Below are positions 53,561-62,666 of a DNA stretch of 64,000 bases, one piece after another. The stretch's first letter is position 1, and every line of letters begins with the position of its first letter. The position numbers and the translations under genes are program-made. The notes below the pieces were generated by a model, which was not told the origin of the DNA, did no database searches, and saw only the letters and a list, made by a program, of their open reading frames with translations. This stretch comes from Streptomyces sp. NBC_01314 (lineage in GTDB: Bacteria; Actinomycetota; Actinomycetes; Streptomycetales; Streptomycetaceae): assembly GCF_041435215.1 (NCBI RefSeq), contig NZ_CP108394.1:6696001-6760000 (forward strand), written 5' to 3'.

Positions 53561-54649
53561 CTAGGCACCCGGCTGCGCCTCAGCGGCAGTGTTCGGCGCC
53601 GGGTCCGACACCGGCACCCTCCGCCGGCGCCGACGCTTGAGCAGAGCCCAGGGCCCACGCGGCCCCGTAGGCATCGCGGCCGTCACCTCCGTGCCCGCCT
53701 CCGACGCGGCCTCGGCGGCCGCGCGGGCCACCGGCAGGAAACCCTCGCGGCGGCTGACATCCGGCCGCTCCTCCTCCGCCGGCCAGAGCCCCAGCGTCGC
53801 GCAGACCGTCGGCAGCAGGGCCATCGCCGCGGTCGCGTACCCCTCCGCGGAGGGGTGGTAGTTGTCGGGGCCGAACAACTCGCGGGGGTTCTGTTCGAAC
53901 TCGGGGCCGAGGAGGTCGCCCAGTGACACGGTGCGGCCGCCCTGTTCGACCGTTCCGATCGTCTGGGCGGCCGCCAGTTGCCGAGAGGCCCGGCGGGCGA
54001 GCCAGCGCAACGGCTGCTGCACGGGCTCGATCGTGCCGAGGTCGGGACAGGTGCCGACCACCACCTCGGCCCCGGCGGTCCGCAGGCGCCGTACGGCCGC
54101 CGAGAGGTGGCGGACCGAGCGGGTCGGGGGCATCCGGTGGGTCACGTCGTTCGCGCCGATCATGATCACGCAGACGTCGGGGACCTGTGCCGGGTCCTCC
54201 AGGATCAGCGCGACCTGCCGGTCGAGGTCGTCCGACTGGGCGCCCGGCAGCGCGACGTTCCGCAGCCGCACCGGGCGCTCGGCCACCGCCGCGAGCCCCG
54301 AGGCGATGAGAGCGCCAGGCGTCTGCCGGGCCCGGTGGACGCCCTGGCCGGCGGCCGTGGAGTCGCCGAGCATGACGAGCCGGAGCGGGGGATCGTCAGG
54401 GGCGTCGTACGTGGGGCCGTACGAGCTGTGCGCACGGCCGCCGTACCGGCTGCCGTACCCGCGGCCGTACAGGCCCTCCGCGCTCGGCGGGCGCGGGCTG
54501 TGTCCGTTGCCCACCACCCGCTTGGCCATCCGTACCTCGGCCAGCAGCACACCGACGGCGGCCGCACCCACCAGTCCGATGCCGCCACCGCCATAAGCCG
54601 CGCCCGCCGCGATGCGCCGGGCCACCCTCGCCCTAGACATGCTCGACAT
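53561..54649 (-). CDS. SGNH/GDSL-type hydrolase with N-terminal membrane helix
   Basis: 362 residues. Helix near residues 15-38. The catalytic Ser is Ser97 in LVMLGDSTAAGQG (block I). Block III is IMIGANDVTH, and the Asp-His dyad is in DNYHPSAEGYATAA. This is a complete SGNH triad. It is likely a membrane-anchored esterase or lipase facing outward. An Arg/Lys-rich C-terminal tail (KRRRRRRVPV) is unusual. The start could be ATG 54649 or 54640; neither has ideal spacing to the GGGAGGAGG site. Confidence 0.88.
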   Translation of the reverse strand: MSSMSRARVARRIAAGAAYGGGGIGLVGAAAVGVLLAEVRMAKRVVGNGHSPRPPSAEGLYGRGYGSRYGGRAHSSYGPTYDAPDDPPLRLVMLGDSTAAGQGVHRARQTPGALIASGLAAVAERPVRLRNVALPGAQSDDLDRQVALILEDPAQVPDVCVIMIGANDVTHRMPPTRSVRHLSAAVRRLRTAGAEVVVGTCPDLGTIEPVQQPLRWLARRASRQLAAAQTIGTVEQGGRTVSLGDLLGPEFEQNPRELFGPDNYHPSAEGYATAAMALLPTVCATLGLWPAEEERPDVSRREGFLPVARAAAEAASEAGTEVTAAMPTGPRGPWALLKRRRRRRVPVSDPAPNTAAEAQPGA

Positions 54650-54808
54650 ACGTCGACGCCACCTCCTCCCTACGCATACACCCACTCATTGCCCCGTACC
54701 GGCCCTCGGCCAATCCCGACGGGGGGTGAACAGGGAGGAGAAGCGTGAGGGTGGGGCTTAGGCTGGCGGAACATTACGACCATCCCTTTTGCGGCTCCGG
54801 AGACAACG

Positions 54809-56203
54809 GTGCAATTCCACGACTCGATGATCAGCCTCGTCGGCAACACCCCGCTGCTGAGGCTCAACAGCGTGACCGAGGGCATCCAGGCGACCGTCCT
54901 GGCCAAGGTCGAATACTTCAATCCCGGCGGCTCCGTGAAGGACCGCATCGCGCTACGCATGATCGAGGCGGCGGAGAAGAGCGGCGAGCTGCTGCCCGGC
55001 GGCACGATCGTCGAGCCCACCAGCGGAAACACGGGCGTGGGGCTCGCCATCGTGGCGCAGCAGAAGGGGTACAAGTGCATCTTCGTGTGCCCCGACAAGG
55101 TGAGCACCGACAAGATCAACGTGCTCCGGGCCTACGGGGCCGAGGTCGTCGTCTGCCCCACAGCCGTCGCCCCCGAGCACCCCGACTCGTACTACAACGT
55201 CTCCGACCGGCTGGTCCGCGAGACGCCCGGTGCCTGGAAGCCCGACCAGTACTCCAACCCCCACAACCCGCTCTCCCACTACCACTCGACCGGCCCTGAG
55301 CTGTGGGAGCAGACGGAGGGGCGGATCACTCACTTCGTGGCGGGCGTGGGGACCGGCGGGACCATCTCCGGCACCGGCCGCTACCTGAAGGACGCCAGTG
55401 ACGGCCGGGTCCAGGTCGTCGGCGCCGACCCCGAGGGGTCCGTGTACTCCGGCGGCTCCGGGCGGCCGTACCTCGTCGAGGGCGTCGGTGAGGACTTCTG
55501 GCCGACGGCCTACGACCGCACCGTCGCGGACGAGATCGTCGCCGTGTCCGACAAGGACTCCTTCCAGATGACCCGGCGCCTCGCCAAGGAGGAGGGCCTG
55601 CTCGTGGGCGGCTCCTGCGGCATGGCCGTCGTCGCCGCGCTGAAGGTCGCCGAGCCGCTCGGCCCGGACGACGTGGTCGTCGTCCTGCTGCCCGACAGCG
55701 GACGCGGCTACCTCAGTAAGATCTTCAACGACGAGTGGATGGCCGACTACGGCTTCCTGGAGGACGACGGGCCGAGCGCGCGCGTCGCCGACGTCCTCAA
55801 CGACAAGGAGCACGGCGCCATCCCCTCCCTCGTCCACATGCACCCGGACGAGACGGTCGGCGAGGCGATCGAGGTGCTGCGGGAGTACGGCGTCTCGCAG
55901 ATGCCGATCGTGAAGCCGGGCGCCGGGCACCCGGACGTCATGGCCGCCGAGGTGGTCGGGTCCGTCGTCGAACGGGAGCTGCTGGACGCCCTGTTCACCC
56001 AGCGTGCCTCGCTCGGCGACCCGCTGGAGAAGCACATGTCGGCGCCGTTGCCGCAGGTCGGTTCCGGTGAGCCGCTCGGTGACCTGATGTCCGTGCTCGG
56101 CACGGCGGACGCGGCGATCGTGCTGGTCGAGGGCAAGCCGACGGGTGTCATCAGCCGACAGGACCTGCTCGCGTTCCTCGCCAAGGGCGGGGTGAGGCAG
56201 TAG
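54809..56203 (+). CDS. Cystathionine beta-synthase
   Basis: 464 residues. PLP lysine is Lys44 in NPGGSVKDRIALRM. The phosphate-binding SGNTG is in EPTSGNTGVGLAI and the GTGGTISG loop is present. Residues about 340-460 form paired CBS domains (VHMHPDETVGEAIEVLREYG, GVISRQDLLAFLAKGG). It condenses serine and homocysteine to cystathionine in transsulfuration. The GTG at 54809 has CGGAGA upstream. The CBS-domain form distinguishes it from plain cysteine synthase. Confidence 0.93.
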   Translation: MQFHDSMISLVGNTPLLRLNSVTEGIQATVLAKVEYFNPGGSVKDRIALRMIEAAEKSGELLPGGTIVEPTSGNTGVGLAIVAQQKGYKCIFVCPDKVSTDKINVLRAYGAEVVVCPTAVAPEHPDSYYNVSDRLVRETPGAWKPDQYSNPHNPLSHYHSTGPELWEQTEGRITHFVAGVGTGGTISGTGRYLKDASDGRVQVVGADPEGSVYSGGSGRPYLVEGVGEDFWPTAYDRTVADEIVAVSDKDSFQMTRRLAKEEGLLVGGSCGMAVVAALKVAEPLGPDDVVVVLLPDSGRGYLSKIFNDEWMADYGFLEDDGPSARVADVLNDKEHGAIPSLVHMHPDETVGEAIEVLREYGVSQMPIVKPGAGHPDVMAAEVVGSVVERELLDALFTQRASLGDPLEKHMSAPLPQVGSGEPLGDLMSVLGTADAAIVLVEGKPTGVISRQDLLAFLAKGGVRQ

Positions 56204-56212
56204 GAGCGCAGG

Positions 56213-56310
56213 ATTCGGGACGCCGTACGCGGGACGCCGTATGCGGGGGCACCGGGTCTACGGGGGCACTGGGTACGGGGCACCGGGTATGGGGAAGTCG
56301 GATGCGGAGA
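56213..56310. repeat. Imperfect short tandem repeats after the cystathionine beta-synthase gene
   Basis: Alternating GGGACGCCGTA and GGGGCACCGGGT-type units repeat about six times. The track has no terminator-like hairpin. Confidence 0.6.
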
Positions 56311-56329
56311 GGCCGGTGTGGGGGGCGAA

Positions 56330-56548
56330 ATGCTCGTAAAGGGCCCGCTGCGTCGAAAATTTGCCTGGGGCGGGCGTTTGAGTTCGCAGAAGTGGTACGA
56401 GCGCGTCACGTCCGCGCAGCACTCGCTTAACACGGGTCCGGCACATTGGTGGGTGTCGGCAGGGCGGGAGCGGCTCCCCGCCCAGGCCGACGACCGAAAC
56501 GGCGCCAAGGACCTCCGGAGCGGCTCCCGGACCTCCATGGACGCCTAG
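56330..56548 (+). CDS. Doubtful small frame
   Basis: 72 codons from ATG 56330 (GGGGGCG just upstream) to TAG at 56546. The product is basic with no recognised motif, and codon bias is weaker than in neighbours. It ends at the start of a strong hairpin. It may not be a gene. Confidence 0.2.
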   Translation: MLVKGPLRRKFAWGGRLSSQKWYERVTSAQHSLNTGPAHWWVSAGRERLPAQADDRNGAKDLRSGSRTSMDA

Positions 56549-56585
56549 GACGCGTAAGCCCGGTCCTGACCCGGCTTACGCGTCC
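56548..56585. terminator. Hairpin terminator
   Basis: GGACGCGTAAGCC (56548-56560) pairs perfectly with GGCTTACGCGTCC (56573-56585). Confidence 0.8.
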
Positions 56586-56702
56586 CTCGCGGGGACCGCC
56601 GTCGTCCCGCCCCCCGTCAAACGGGGGTGCGGCGGTCCCCGCGCATATTCTTTTCCGGCGTCTGTTCCGGATCTTCCCTCTTGTCCGGCAACCTCGTCGG
56701 GG

Positions 56703-57152
56703 TCACTCTTCCCAACCTGGTTCCCCGCTCTTGCCCCCGCGTCGGCGCAGGAGCGATGAACCGTGCAGTGCCCACGCCATGTTCACGCCCACGATGCCCG
56801 CCCAGGTGACGAAGAGGCCGGGGAGATCGGCCACGCCGCCGCCGATGCCGGAGAGGGGGATGGCGACGACGAGGGAGACGACGCCGAAGCCGTAGCGTTC
56901 GCCCCAGGTGTCGGTGGACTTGTCGGGGGAGCGGCTGCCACGGGCCACCACCATCTGCTGCTCGGCGACCTGACGCCGGACCCGGCGGTCCACCGCGCCG
57001 TCGATGCGCTGGTCGACCTTCTCCAGGAACGAGTCGACGAGCGCCGACTCGTAGTCGTCGCCCAGCTCTCTGCGGGCGTGCAGGGTGGCGGCGAGTTCCT
57101 TCTTCAGCTCGGGGTCTCCGAGCTGTGCGTCACGGGCATCCATACCGGTCAT
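56703..57152 (-). CDS. Small two-helix membrane protein
   Basis: 149 residues. Helical N-terminus (ELKKELAATLHARRELGDDY, EKVDQRIDGAVDRRVRRQVA), then two membrane segments (GFGVVSLVVAIPLSGIGGGV and PGLFVTWAGIVGVNMAWAL) and a basic tail. I recall similar proteins annotated only as integral membrane protein. The start is ATG 57152 or 57143; no ribosome site is visible. Confidence 0.7.
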   Translation of the reverse strand: MTGMDARDAQLGDPELKKELAATLHARRELGDDYESALVDSFLEKVDQRIDGAVDRRVRRQVAEQQMVVARGSRSPDKSTDTWGERYGFGVVSLVVAIPLSGIGGGVADLPGLFVTWAGIVGVNMAWALHGSSLLRRRGGKSGEPGWEE

Positions 57153-57676
57153 GCTGTTCACGGTAGGGAGCGGCGGGCCGCTTGGCACTGGGGTTAGCCC
57201 CCCTGTCGCCCGCTGGTTCTCCCGAGCGCTTGCCTGACAGCCGCCGTTGAGAATGGGAGTTCTGCCGCCGTGGCGCTTCTGCCAGGTCCGCGATGTCCTC
57301 TGGGCTTGGGGGTGGGGCTGTCGGCCGGCCGGGAGGAGTGATCCGGCGGACCGTCTTCGCCGTGCGCTTGCCGGCGGGCGTATTACTTCGCCAGGCAGCG
57401 GCGGGATGTCCAGGCCTCGGCGGCGACGTGCGCGATCGGACGCCCGTCGTCCGCGCGTTCGCATGATCGGTGACGCCCTTCCGGCGCCGGCGGGGCATGG
57501 GGATGCCCCGCCACATCGGCCCGTCCTGGTCCCGGACGCGAGCACTCATCCGTTTCGGCATGCACCTGGGCACTGACAACGACCCCGCGCCGAGGGCGCG
57601 CGACGGTCGACGTGCAGCATGATCATTCTCAGGCGCGAGCCGATCGAGTCGCACGCTGATGTCCGGCCGATGGCCG
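57153..57676. other. Gap with possible gene debris
   Basis: Leftward frames show protein-like pieces (EDIADLAEAPRRQNSH, RVRDQDGPMWRGIPMPRRRR) without a start or continuous frame. Probably remnants; I cannot identify the source. Confidence 0.35.
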
Positions 57677-58492
57677 TCAGGGGGTCAGTCGGTTGAACTT
57701 GCGCACGGACTTGTCGAAGATCCGGGCGGGGAGGATGCGGCGCAGCACTTTGAGGCGTGGGGCGAGCGAGCCGGCGGGATAGCTCAGTTTCGGCTTCCGG
57801 TCGGTCGCTGCCGCGACGACCACCTTGGCGATGGCGGCGGGATCGTCGCCGTTCCTCAGCCCCTCCTGTAGTACCTCGTCGTAGATGGCCCGTTGGTGGG
57901 CGTATACCGGCAGAGGGGTGTCGGCCTGCACCGAATTCACGTCGAACGGGGTGTTGAGGGGGCCGGGCTGGACGCGCAGGACCCGAATGCCGTGCTCGCG
58001 GATCTCGTGGTCCAGGGACTCGGTATAGCCCTCGACCGCGTGCTTCGTCGCGATGTAGACGGACATGAAGGGGTTGCCGACGAACCCGCCCAGGGAGGAG
58101 ATGTTGATGATGCGTCCCCGGCCTCGGCCGCGCATGTGCGGCAGGACGGCCCTGGTCATGCGCATGAGGCCGAAAACGTTCACATCGAACACGCGCTGCG
58201 CCTGGGCGACGGAGATTTCCTCGGCGGCGCCGTCGATGCCGAGCCCGGCGTTGTTGACCAGGACGTCGATCCGCCCGAACCGCTCGATCACCTGCTGAAC
58301 GACGCTGTTCACCGAGTCGTCGCTGGTCACGTCGAGGGCGAGGAACGTCACACCGCCGCTGGAAGTGCTCCCCGACGTCTTCCGGCTCGTCCCGACCACG
58401 TCGAACCCCGCCTCGGCGAGTGCCTGCGCTGTCGCCTTGCCGAGACCTGAGGACGCGCCCGTCACGAGCGCCACCGGCCGATTTGTTGTCAT
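57677..58492 (-). CDS. Short-chain dehydrogenase/reductase
   Basis: 271 residues, classical SDR. Cofactor motif TGASSGLGK (residues 11-19), NNAG at 80-83, catalytic Ser near 132, Tyr146 and Lys150 in YIATK. It oxidises or reduces an unknown small molecule with NAD(P). The ATG at 58492 has AGGAGG 5 nt upstream. An AGTA-N6-TACT dyad just upstream suggests a dedicated repressor, but no regulator gene is adjacent. Confidence 0.92.
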   Translation of the reverse strand: MTTNRPVALVTGASSGLGKATAQALAEAGFDVVGTSRKTSGSTSSGGVTFLALDVTSDDSVNSVVQQVIERFGRIDVLVNNAGLGIDGAAEEISVAQAQRVFDVNVFGLMRMTRAVLPHMRGRGRGRIINISSLGGFVGNPFMSVYIATKHAVEGYTESLDHEIREHGIRVLRVQPGPLNTPFDVNSVQADTPLPVYAHQRAIYDEVLQEGLRNGDDPAAIAKVVVAAATDRKPKLSYPAGSLAPRLKVLRRILPARIFDKSVRKFNRLTP

Positions 58493-58516
58493 GACTACCT
58501 CCTGAAGTTCTTTGTA

Positions 58517-58530
58517 GTACGACCATACTT
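58517..58530. promoter_or_regulatory. Operator-like dyad upstream of the SDR gene
   Basis: AGTACGACCATACT has AGTA and TACT arms around 6 bp, 25-38 bp before the start codon, where a repressor could block transcription. Confidence 0.35.
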
Positions 58531-58534
58531 CAAT

Positions 58535-59690
58535 GGAGGGCCCGGGACAACCTGTTCGCGATCGCCGACATCGCTGCACCTTGCTTCAGCCTTGTACGCC
58601 CCTGGCCGCTGCGCACCCGCACCCGCACCCATGACCGTCGACCCCGTACTCGTCCCGGACCGCACCCCAGCCGTCCATGAGGAGAGGCGAGGGGGTGATC
58701 CGGACGCCGCGCGAAATCGGTCGTCGCTGATCTTGTGCCCGTAGTCCGCGCAGACGGGCGCCGGCTTCGCGTGCCGCGGCTTCCTGTTCTTCGCGGCGCC
58801 GTTGCTCTTCCTCGGCGGCTTGGCGGCCTGGCGGCGGTGGGCGAGAGGGGTGTCCAGGACGGGATTGCCGCTCGCGTCCAGCAGCCGCTCGCGGCGGTCG
58901 CGGCCGAAGCGTCAGAACGCCGGCTCGGCCGGGCCGTGCTCCCGCAGCCGCTCCAGCGCGGTCGCCGCGATCGGGATGCGGCCGTTGGGGGAGTGGAAGC
59001 CGTCCTCGCGGTCCCGGCTGGCTTGCCAGTGCGGACGGGTGAGGTCGGCGACCTTCGCCCTACGGCTCTTGGCGGAGCGCTTGCCGGCCTGGTGGAAGAC
59101 GAGCAGGGCAGGCGGGTGCACCCGCTCGTATCCCTCCCGGGCGAGTGCGGGCCGGCGGGTGCGCCACATCGGCTTCTCGATGCCGTCGGTGTCCTTCTTC
59201 TTCCGCCTCTTCCCCGCCCCGGGTGCGGCCGCCGTCGATGAACAGGCCGTGCCTGCGCGGATTGTTCGCCGCGGCCCGGGGTGGGAGGCGGCGCGCGTGC
59301 TTCCTTCCCGCTCGGCGCCGTCTTCTTCAGCGTGTGCCTGTAGGGCAGGTGCGGGGGGTCGGCCGCTGGATCTGGTCGGCGCTCGCGATCTTGAGTACCC
59401 CGAGCACGCACAGCACGTCGCCGCGCAGGCCGTTCGACGATCCCGCCTCGTTCGTCTTGCGCTCGCCCGCCATCAGGAAGCACCAACCTGTCGTCCGCGT
59501 CCGGCCACTGGGCGGGTGCCGGACGCAGAGGGCACCGGGCCCGATGATCTCCTCCACCACCGGCAACCAGAGACTCGCGAAGCCCGGCGGCCCCTTGGCG
59601 GCAGCTGCCAGAGAGCACAACGTCACCCGGCCCGACTCGCTCTGGCCTGGCTGCCACGCAGCGCGCCGAACATGCTGCCCAGCCCCGGTA
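58535..59690 (-). pseudogene. Decayed gene, probably replication-relaxation-like
   Basis: Protein-like leftward pieces lie in several frames. Upstream: LRGDVLCVLGVLKIASADQI (about 59460), and one base over HLPYRHTLKKTAPSGKEARA. Downstream from 59169: RRPALAREGYERVHPPALLV and GRIPIAATALERLREHGPAE. The frame then meets TGA at 58912-58914 in AF-stop-RFGRDRRERLLD, where TGG (Trp) is expected, and continues to HAKPAPVCADYGHKISDDRF. Several frameshifts plus a nonsense change make this a pseudogene. The ASADQIQRL-like start recalls replication-relaxation proteins of integrative elements; that name is from memory. Confidence 0.6.
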
Positions 59691-59753
59691 GTTCGCAAGT
59701 GGCCTACCTGCGGGAGAGCTCGCCGTCGGGACGATCGATCTCAGTGACACTGC

Positions 59754-59909
59754 TTACGAAGCGCCAACCGAAGCAGTCGGCCGACTCGACCCAGGCTCCG
59801 GCCGGTCCGAGGCTCCGGGGACGCGGCCCCAGGCTCCGGCCGGGTCCAGGCCCCAGCTCCGCACCTGTCCGTAGACCAACTCGACGCCCGGCACAGGTGG
59901 GTGGGACAT
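59754..59909 (-). CDS. Small or truncated gene downstream of the oxidoreductase
   Basis: 51 codons from ATG 59909 with a good GAGGAGG site 8 nt upstream: SHPPVPGVELVYGQVRSWGL, then Pro/Ser-rich codons to TAA at 59754. It starts 14 bp after the oxidoreductase stop, so it would be co-transcribed. The protein-like first half and random-looking second half suggest a gene cut by a rearrangement. Confidence 0.4.
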   Translation of the reverse strand: MSHPPVPGVELVYGQVRSWGLDPAGAWGRVPGASDRPEPGSSRPTASVGAS

Positions 59910-59922
59910 GGTCGAGCCTCCT

Positions 59923-60903
59923 CTACGCCTGCCCAGCCCCCTCCACGGTCAGCACGATCTTGCCGGTGGTGCGGCCGGTCTCGCCCAGGGTGTGGGCCTT
60001 GGCGGCCTCGGCGAGCGGGAAGGTGGCCTCGATGTGGGCGCGCAGGGCGCCGGTTTCGACGAGGTCGGCGATGGCCTGCATGCCGGCGCGGTCGGCCTCG
60101 ACGAGGAGGGACTCGTAGCGGATGCCCCGCGCGGCGATGTCGGCCAGTTCGGCGGGGTCGATGGGGAACGGAAGGATCGAGACGAGGGTGCCGCCCGGGC
60201 GCAGGACGGCGAGGGAGCGGGCGCGGGCGGCGGTGTCCCGCGAGATCGGGTCGAGGAGCACGTCGATGTCCTTGGCGGCCTCGGTGAAGTCGACCGTCTG
60301 GTAGTCGATGGCCTCGTCCACTCCGATCGACCGCAGGAAGTCGTGCTTGGCGGCACTGGCGGTGCCGATGACGTACGCGCCGCGGGACTTGGCGATCTGG
60401 ACGGCGAGATGGCCGACGCCGCCGGCGGCCGCGTGGATGAAGACGCGCTGCCCGGGCTGGATGTCGGCGGTGTCGACGAGTGCCTGGTAGGCGGTCAGGG
60501 CGGCGAGGGGGAGGGCGCCGGCCTGGACGTGGTCGATACCGGCGGGCTTGTGGACGAAGGCGCGGGCGGGAGCGGTCACGTACTCGGCGTGGGCGCCGAC
60601 CCCGTGGGGGTAGGGCAGCATGCCGAAGACCTCGTCGCCCGGCTTGAAGATGGTGACGCCGGTGCCGACGGCCTCGACGACTCCGGAGACGTCCCAGCCC
60701 AGGATGAGGGGCAGGCCGTTGGCGGTCATGGGCTGGGCGCGGTTCCACCAGTCGGTCGGGTTGACGCCGGCCGCGCGGACGGCGATCAGGATCTCACTCA
60801 ACCCCGGCTCGGGGCGGGGCAGTTCGACTTCCTTGAGCACCTCGGGGGAACCGTGGGCGTCCTGGCGGATTGCGCGCATGGTGGCGGTACTGGGATTCGT
60901 CAT
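59923..60903 (-). CDS. Zinc-independent quinone-oxidoreductase-like MDR protein
   Basis: 326 residues. It has an alcohol-dehydrogenase-like GroES domain (VRAAGVNPTDWWNRAQPM, LGWDVSGVVEAVGTGV), and the Rossmann NADP site HAAAGGVGHLAVQIAKSRGA. The structural-zinc cysteines are missing, so it belongs to the zinc-free quinone oxidoreductase branch. It reduces quinones or enones with NADPH. The ATG at 60903 is the likely start; ATG 60879 is possible. A long inverted repeat 30-78 bp upstream probably binds a regulator. Confidence 0.9.
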   Translation of the reverse strand: MTNPSTATMRAIRQDAHGSPEVLKEVELPRPEPGLSEILIAVRAAGVNPTDWWNRAQPMTANGLPLILGWDVSGVVEAVGTGVTIFKPGDEVFGMLPYPHGVGAHAEYVTAPARAFVHKPAGIDHVQAGALPLAALTAYQALVDTADIQPGQRVFIHAAAGGVGHLAVQIAKSRGAYVIGTASAAKHDFLRSIGVDEAIDYQTVDFTEAAKDIDVLLDPISRDTAARARSLAVLRPGGTLVSILPFPIDPAELADIAARGIRYESLLVEADRAGMQAIADLVETGALRAHIEATFPLAEAAKAHTLGETGRTTGKIVLTVEGAGQA

Positions 60904-60932
60904 GCGTCCAGCGTCGCTGCCTGCCACTCCTG

Positions 60933-60981
60933 GGCGCCATGGCATGAATGCCAACTTTCGACGGGATCATGCCATGGCGCC
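60933..60981. promoter_or_regulatory. 15-bp perfect inverted repeat upstream of the oxidoreductase
   Basis: GGCGCCATGGCATGA (60933-60947) and TCATGCCATGGCGCC (60967-60981) pair exactly across 19 bp. Each arm is partly self-complementary. The location 30-78 bp before the start fits an operator pair; a HxlR-, TetR- or MarR-type regulator is plausible but none is adjacent. Confidence 0.65.
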
Positions 60982-60996
60982 AGGGCGGAGGCCGGC

Positions 60997-61043
60997 GATC
61001 TACGGGCCCGCCGCCTGACAAGGCGGCGGGCCCTACCGTAGAT
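60997..61043 (-). terminator. Hairpin terminator after the aldehyde dehydrogenase
   Basis: GGCCCGCCGCC and GGCGGCGGGCC form the inner stem, GATCTACGG and CCGTAGATC the outer, with a short bulge. It lies about 190 bp downstream of the aldehyde dehydrogenase stop. Confidence 0.7.
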
Positions 61044-61229
61044 CCACACCATCACCGGGCGCCTCGTCGCCGGGTCCGGATCCGGTGTCCGGACATCGAT
61101 GGTGAGCCGGTCCTCCTGTCCTCCGGTCGCACCGCCGCGGCGCGGCGAAGCGCGGCAAGCTCCCCACCAGGGCGCAGGATCGTGCGGTCCGAACCCGCGG
61201 GGGCTGCCTGTCCGTGACGGGCGGGCACC

Positions 61230-62666
61230 TCAGGCGAGCGAGGTCCACACGCTCTTGACCTCCGTGTACGCGTCGATGGCTGCGCTGCCCATCTCCCGGC
61301 CCCAGCCGCTGGCCTTGAACCCGCCCCAGGGGGCGGAGGCGTCCACGGGGTTGGGCATATTGATGAACACCGTGCCCGCGCGGATGGAGCCGGCCACGCG
61401 GTGCGCCGCGCCCACGTCGCGGGTCCATACGGCCGCTGCCAGGCCGTACTCGGTGTCGTTGGCGCGGGCGACGGCCTCGTCCTCGTCGTCGTACGGCAGG
61501 ATGGACAGCACCGGGCCGAAGATCTCCTCGCGGGCGATGCGCATGTCGTCCCGTACACCCGTGAACACGGTCGGCTGGAAGAAGAAGCCCGGCAGGTCGT
61601 CGACCGGGGCGCCGCCGGCGAGCAGCTGGGCGCCTTCCTGGACCCCGCTGCGCACGAGCGCGTGGACGTGGTCACGGTGTTCGCCGGTGACCAGGGGGCC
61701 GAGCTCGGTGTCGGGCGCGCTGCCCGCGCCGAGCCGCATCCCGCTGACGGCCTTGGCACAGCGCTCGGCGAACTCGTCGGCGAGGGAGCGGTGGACGAGG
61801 AACCGGGTGTAGGCCGCGCACACCTGGCCGCTGTTGAGGAGCGCGCCCTGAAGACAGCCCGCCACGGCCGCGTCCAGGTCGGCGCCGGGCAGTACGAGGC
61901 TCGGTGCCTTCCCGCCGAGTTCGAGCGTGACACGCTTGAGGTTGCCCGCGGAGGCCCGGACGATGTCCCTGCCGGTCTCGGTCGAACCGGTGAAGGAGAC
62001 CTTGTCCACGCCGGGATGCTCGACGAGGGCCCGGCCGGCCTCGGGACCACCGGTCAGCAGGTTGATGGCGCCGTCCGGCACACCGGCCGCCCGGCACAAC
62101 TCGACGAGCCGCACCGTGGTCATCGGGGTCTGTTCCGCGGGTTTGACGATCACGGTGTTCCCGCAGGCGAGGGCCGGTGCGATCTTCCAACTCGCGATCA
62201 TGAGCGGGAAGTTCCACGGGGTGATCAGCGCGCACACTCCCACCGGCTCGCGCTTGGTGTACTGCAGCACGCCGGGGAAGGACAGCGGCGCCGTCTCGCC
62301 GTAGATCTTGGTGACCCAGCCGGCGTAGTAGCGGAAGTGCTCGGCAGCCGCGGCGACGCTGACCGCCATGGAGATGCCGAGCGGCTGGCCCTGGTCGCGG
62401 GTCTCCAACGCGGCCAGTTCCTCGGCGTTTTCCTCGATGAGGTCGCCGATGCGCCACAGGATCCGGGCGCGCCGGGCCGGGGTGAGTCCCGCCCAGTCCG
62501 GGTTCTCGAGGGCGGCGCGGGCGGCCCGTACGGCCGCGTCGGCGTCCGCGGCCCCGGCCAGGGACACCTGGGCGTGGGGTTGCCCCGTCGCCGGGTCCAG
62601 GGTCTCGAACTCCGCTCCGGAGGCCGCGGCTTGCCACTCGCCACCGATGAAAAGGGTGTTGGTCAC
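61230..62666 (-). CDS. NAD(P)-dependent aldehyde dehydrogenase
   Basis: 478 residues. Catalytic Cys283 in NSGQVCAAYTRF and general base Glu249 in VTLELGGKAPSLV are present, with PWNFPLMIASWKIAPALACG and the FTGSTETGR cofactor loop. It resembles betaine-aldehyde-type enzymes. The GTG at 62666 overlaps the stop of the GMC oxidoreductase (GTGA), so an alcohol oxidase/dehydrogenase and an aldehyde dehydrogenase are translated together. This pairing matches alcohol-to-acid oxidation such as choline to betaine; the substrate is inference. Confidence 0.93.
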   Translation of the reverse strand: MTNTLFIGGEWQAAASGAEFETLDPATGQPHAQVSLAGAADADAAVRAARAALENPDWAGLTPARRARILWRIGDLIEENAEELAALETRDQGQPLGISMAVSVAAAAEHFRYYAGWVTKIYGETAPLSFPGVLQYTKREPVGVCALITPWNFPLMIASWKIAPALACGNTVIVKPAEQTPMTTVRLVELCRAAGVPDGAINLLTGGPEAGRALVEHPGVDKVSFTGSTETGRDIVRASAGNLKRVTLELGGKAPSLVLPGADLDAAVAGCLQGALLNSGQVCAAYTRFLVHRSLADEFAERCAKAVSGMRLGAGSAPDTELGPLVTGEHRDHVHALVRSGVQEGAQLLAGGAPVDDLPGFFFQPTVFTGVRDDMRIAREEIFGPVLSILPYDDEDEAVARANDTEYGLAAAVWTRDVGAAHRVAGSIRAGTVFINMPNPVDASAPWGGFKASGWGREMGSAAIDAYTEVKSVWTSLA

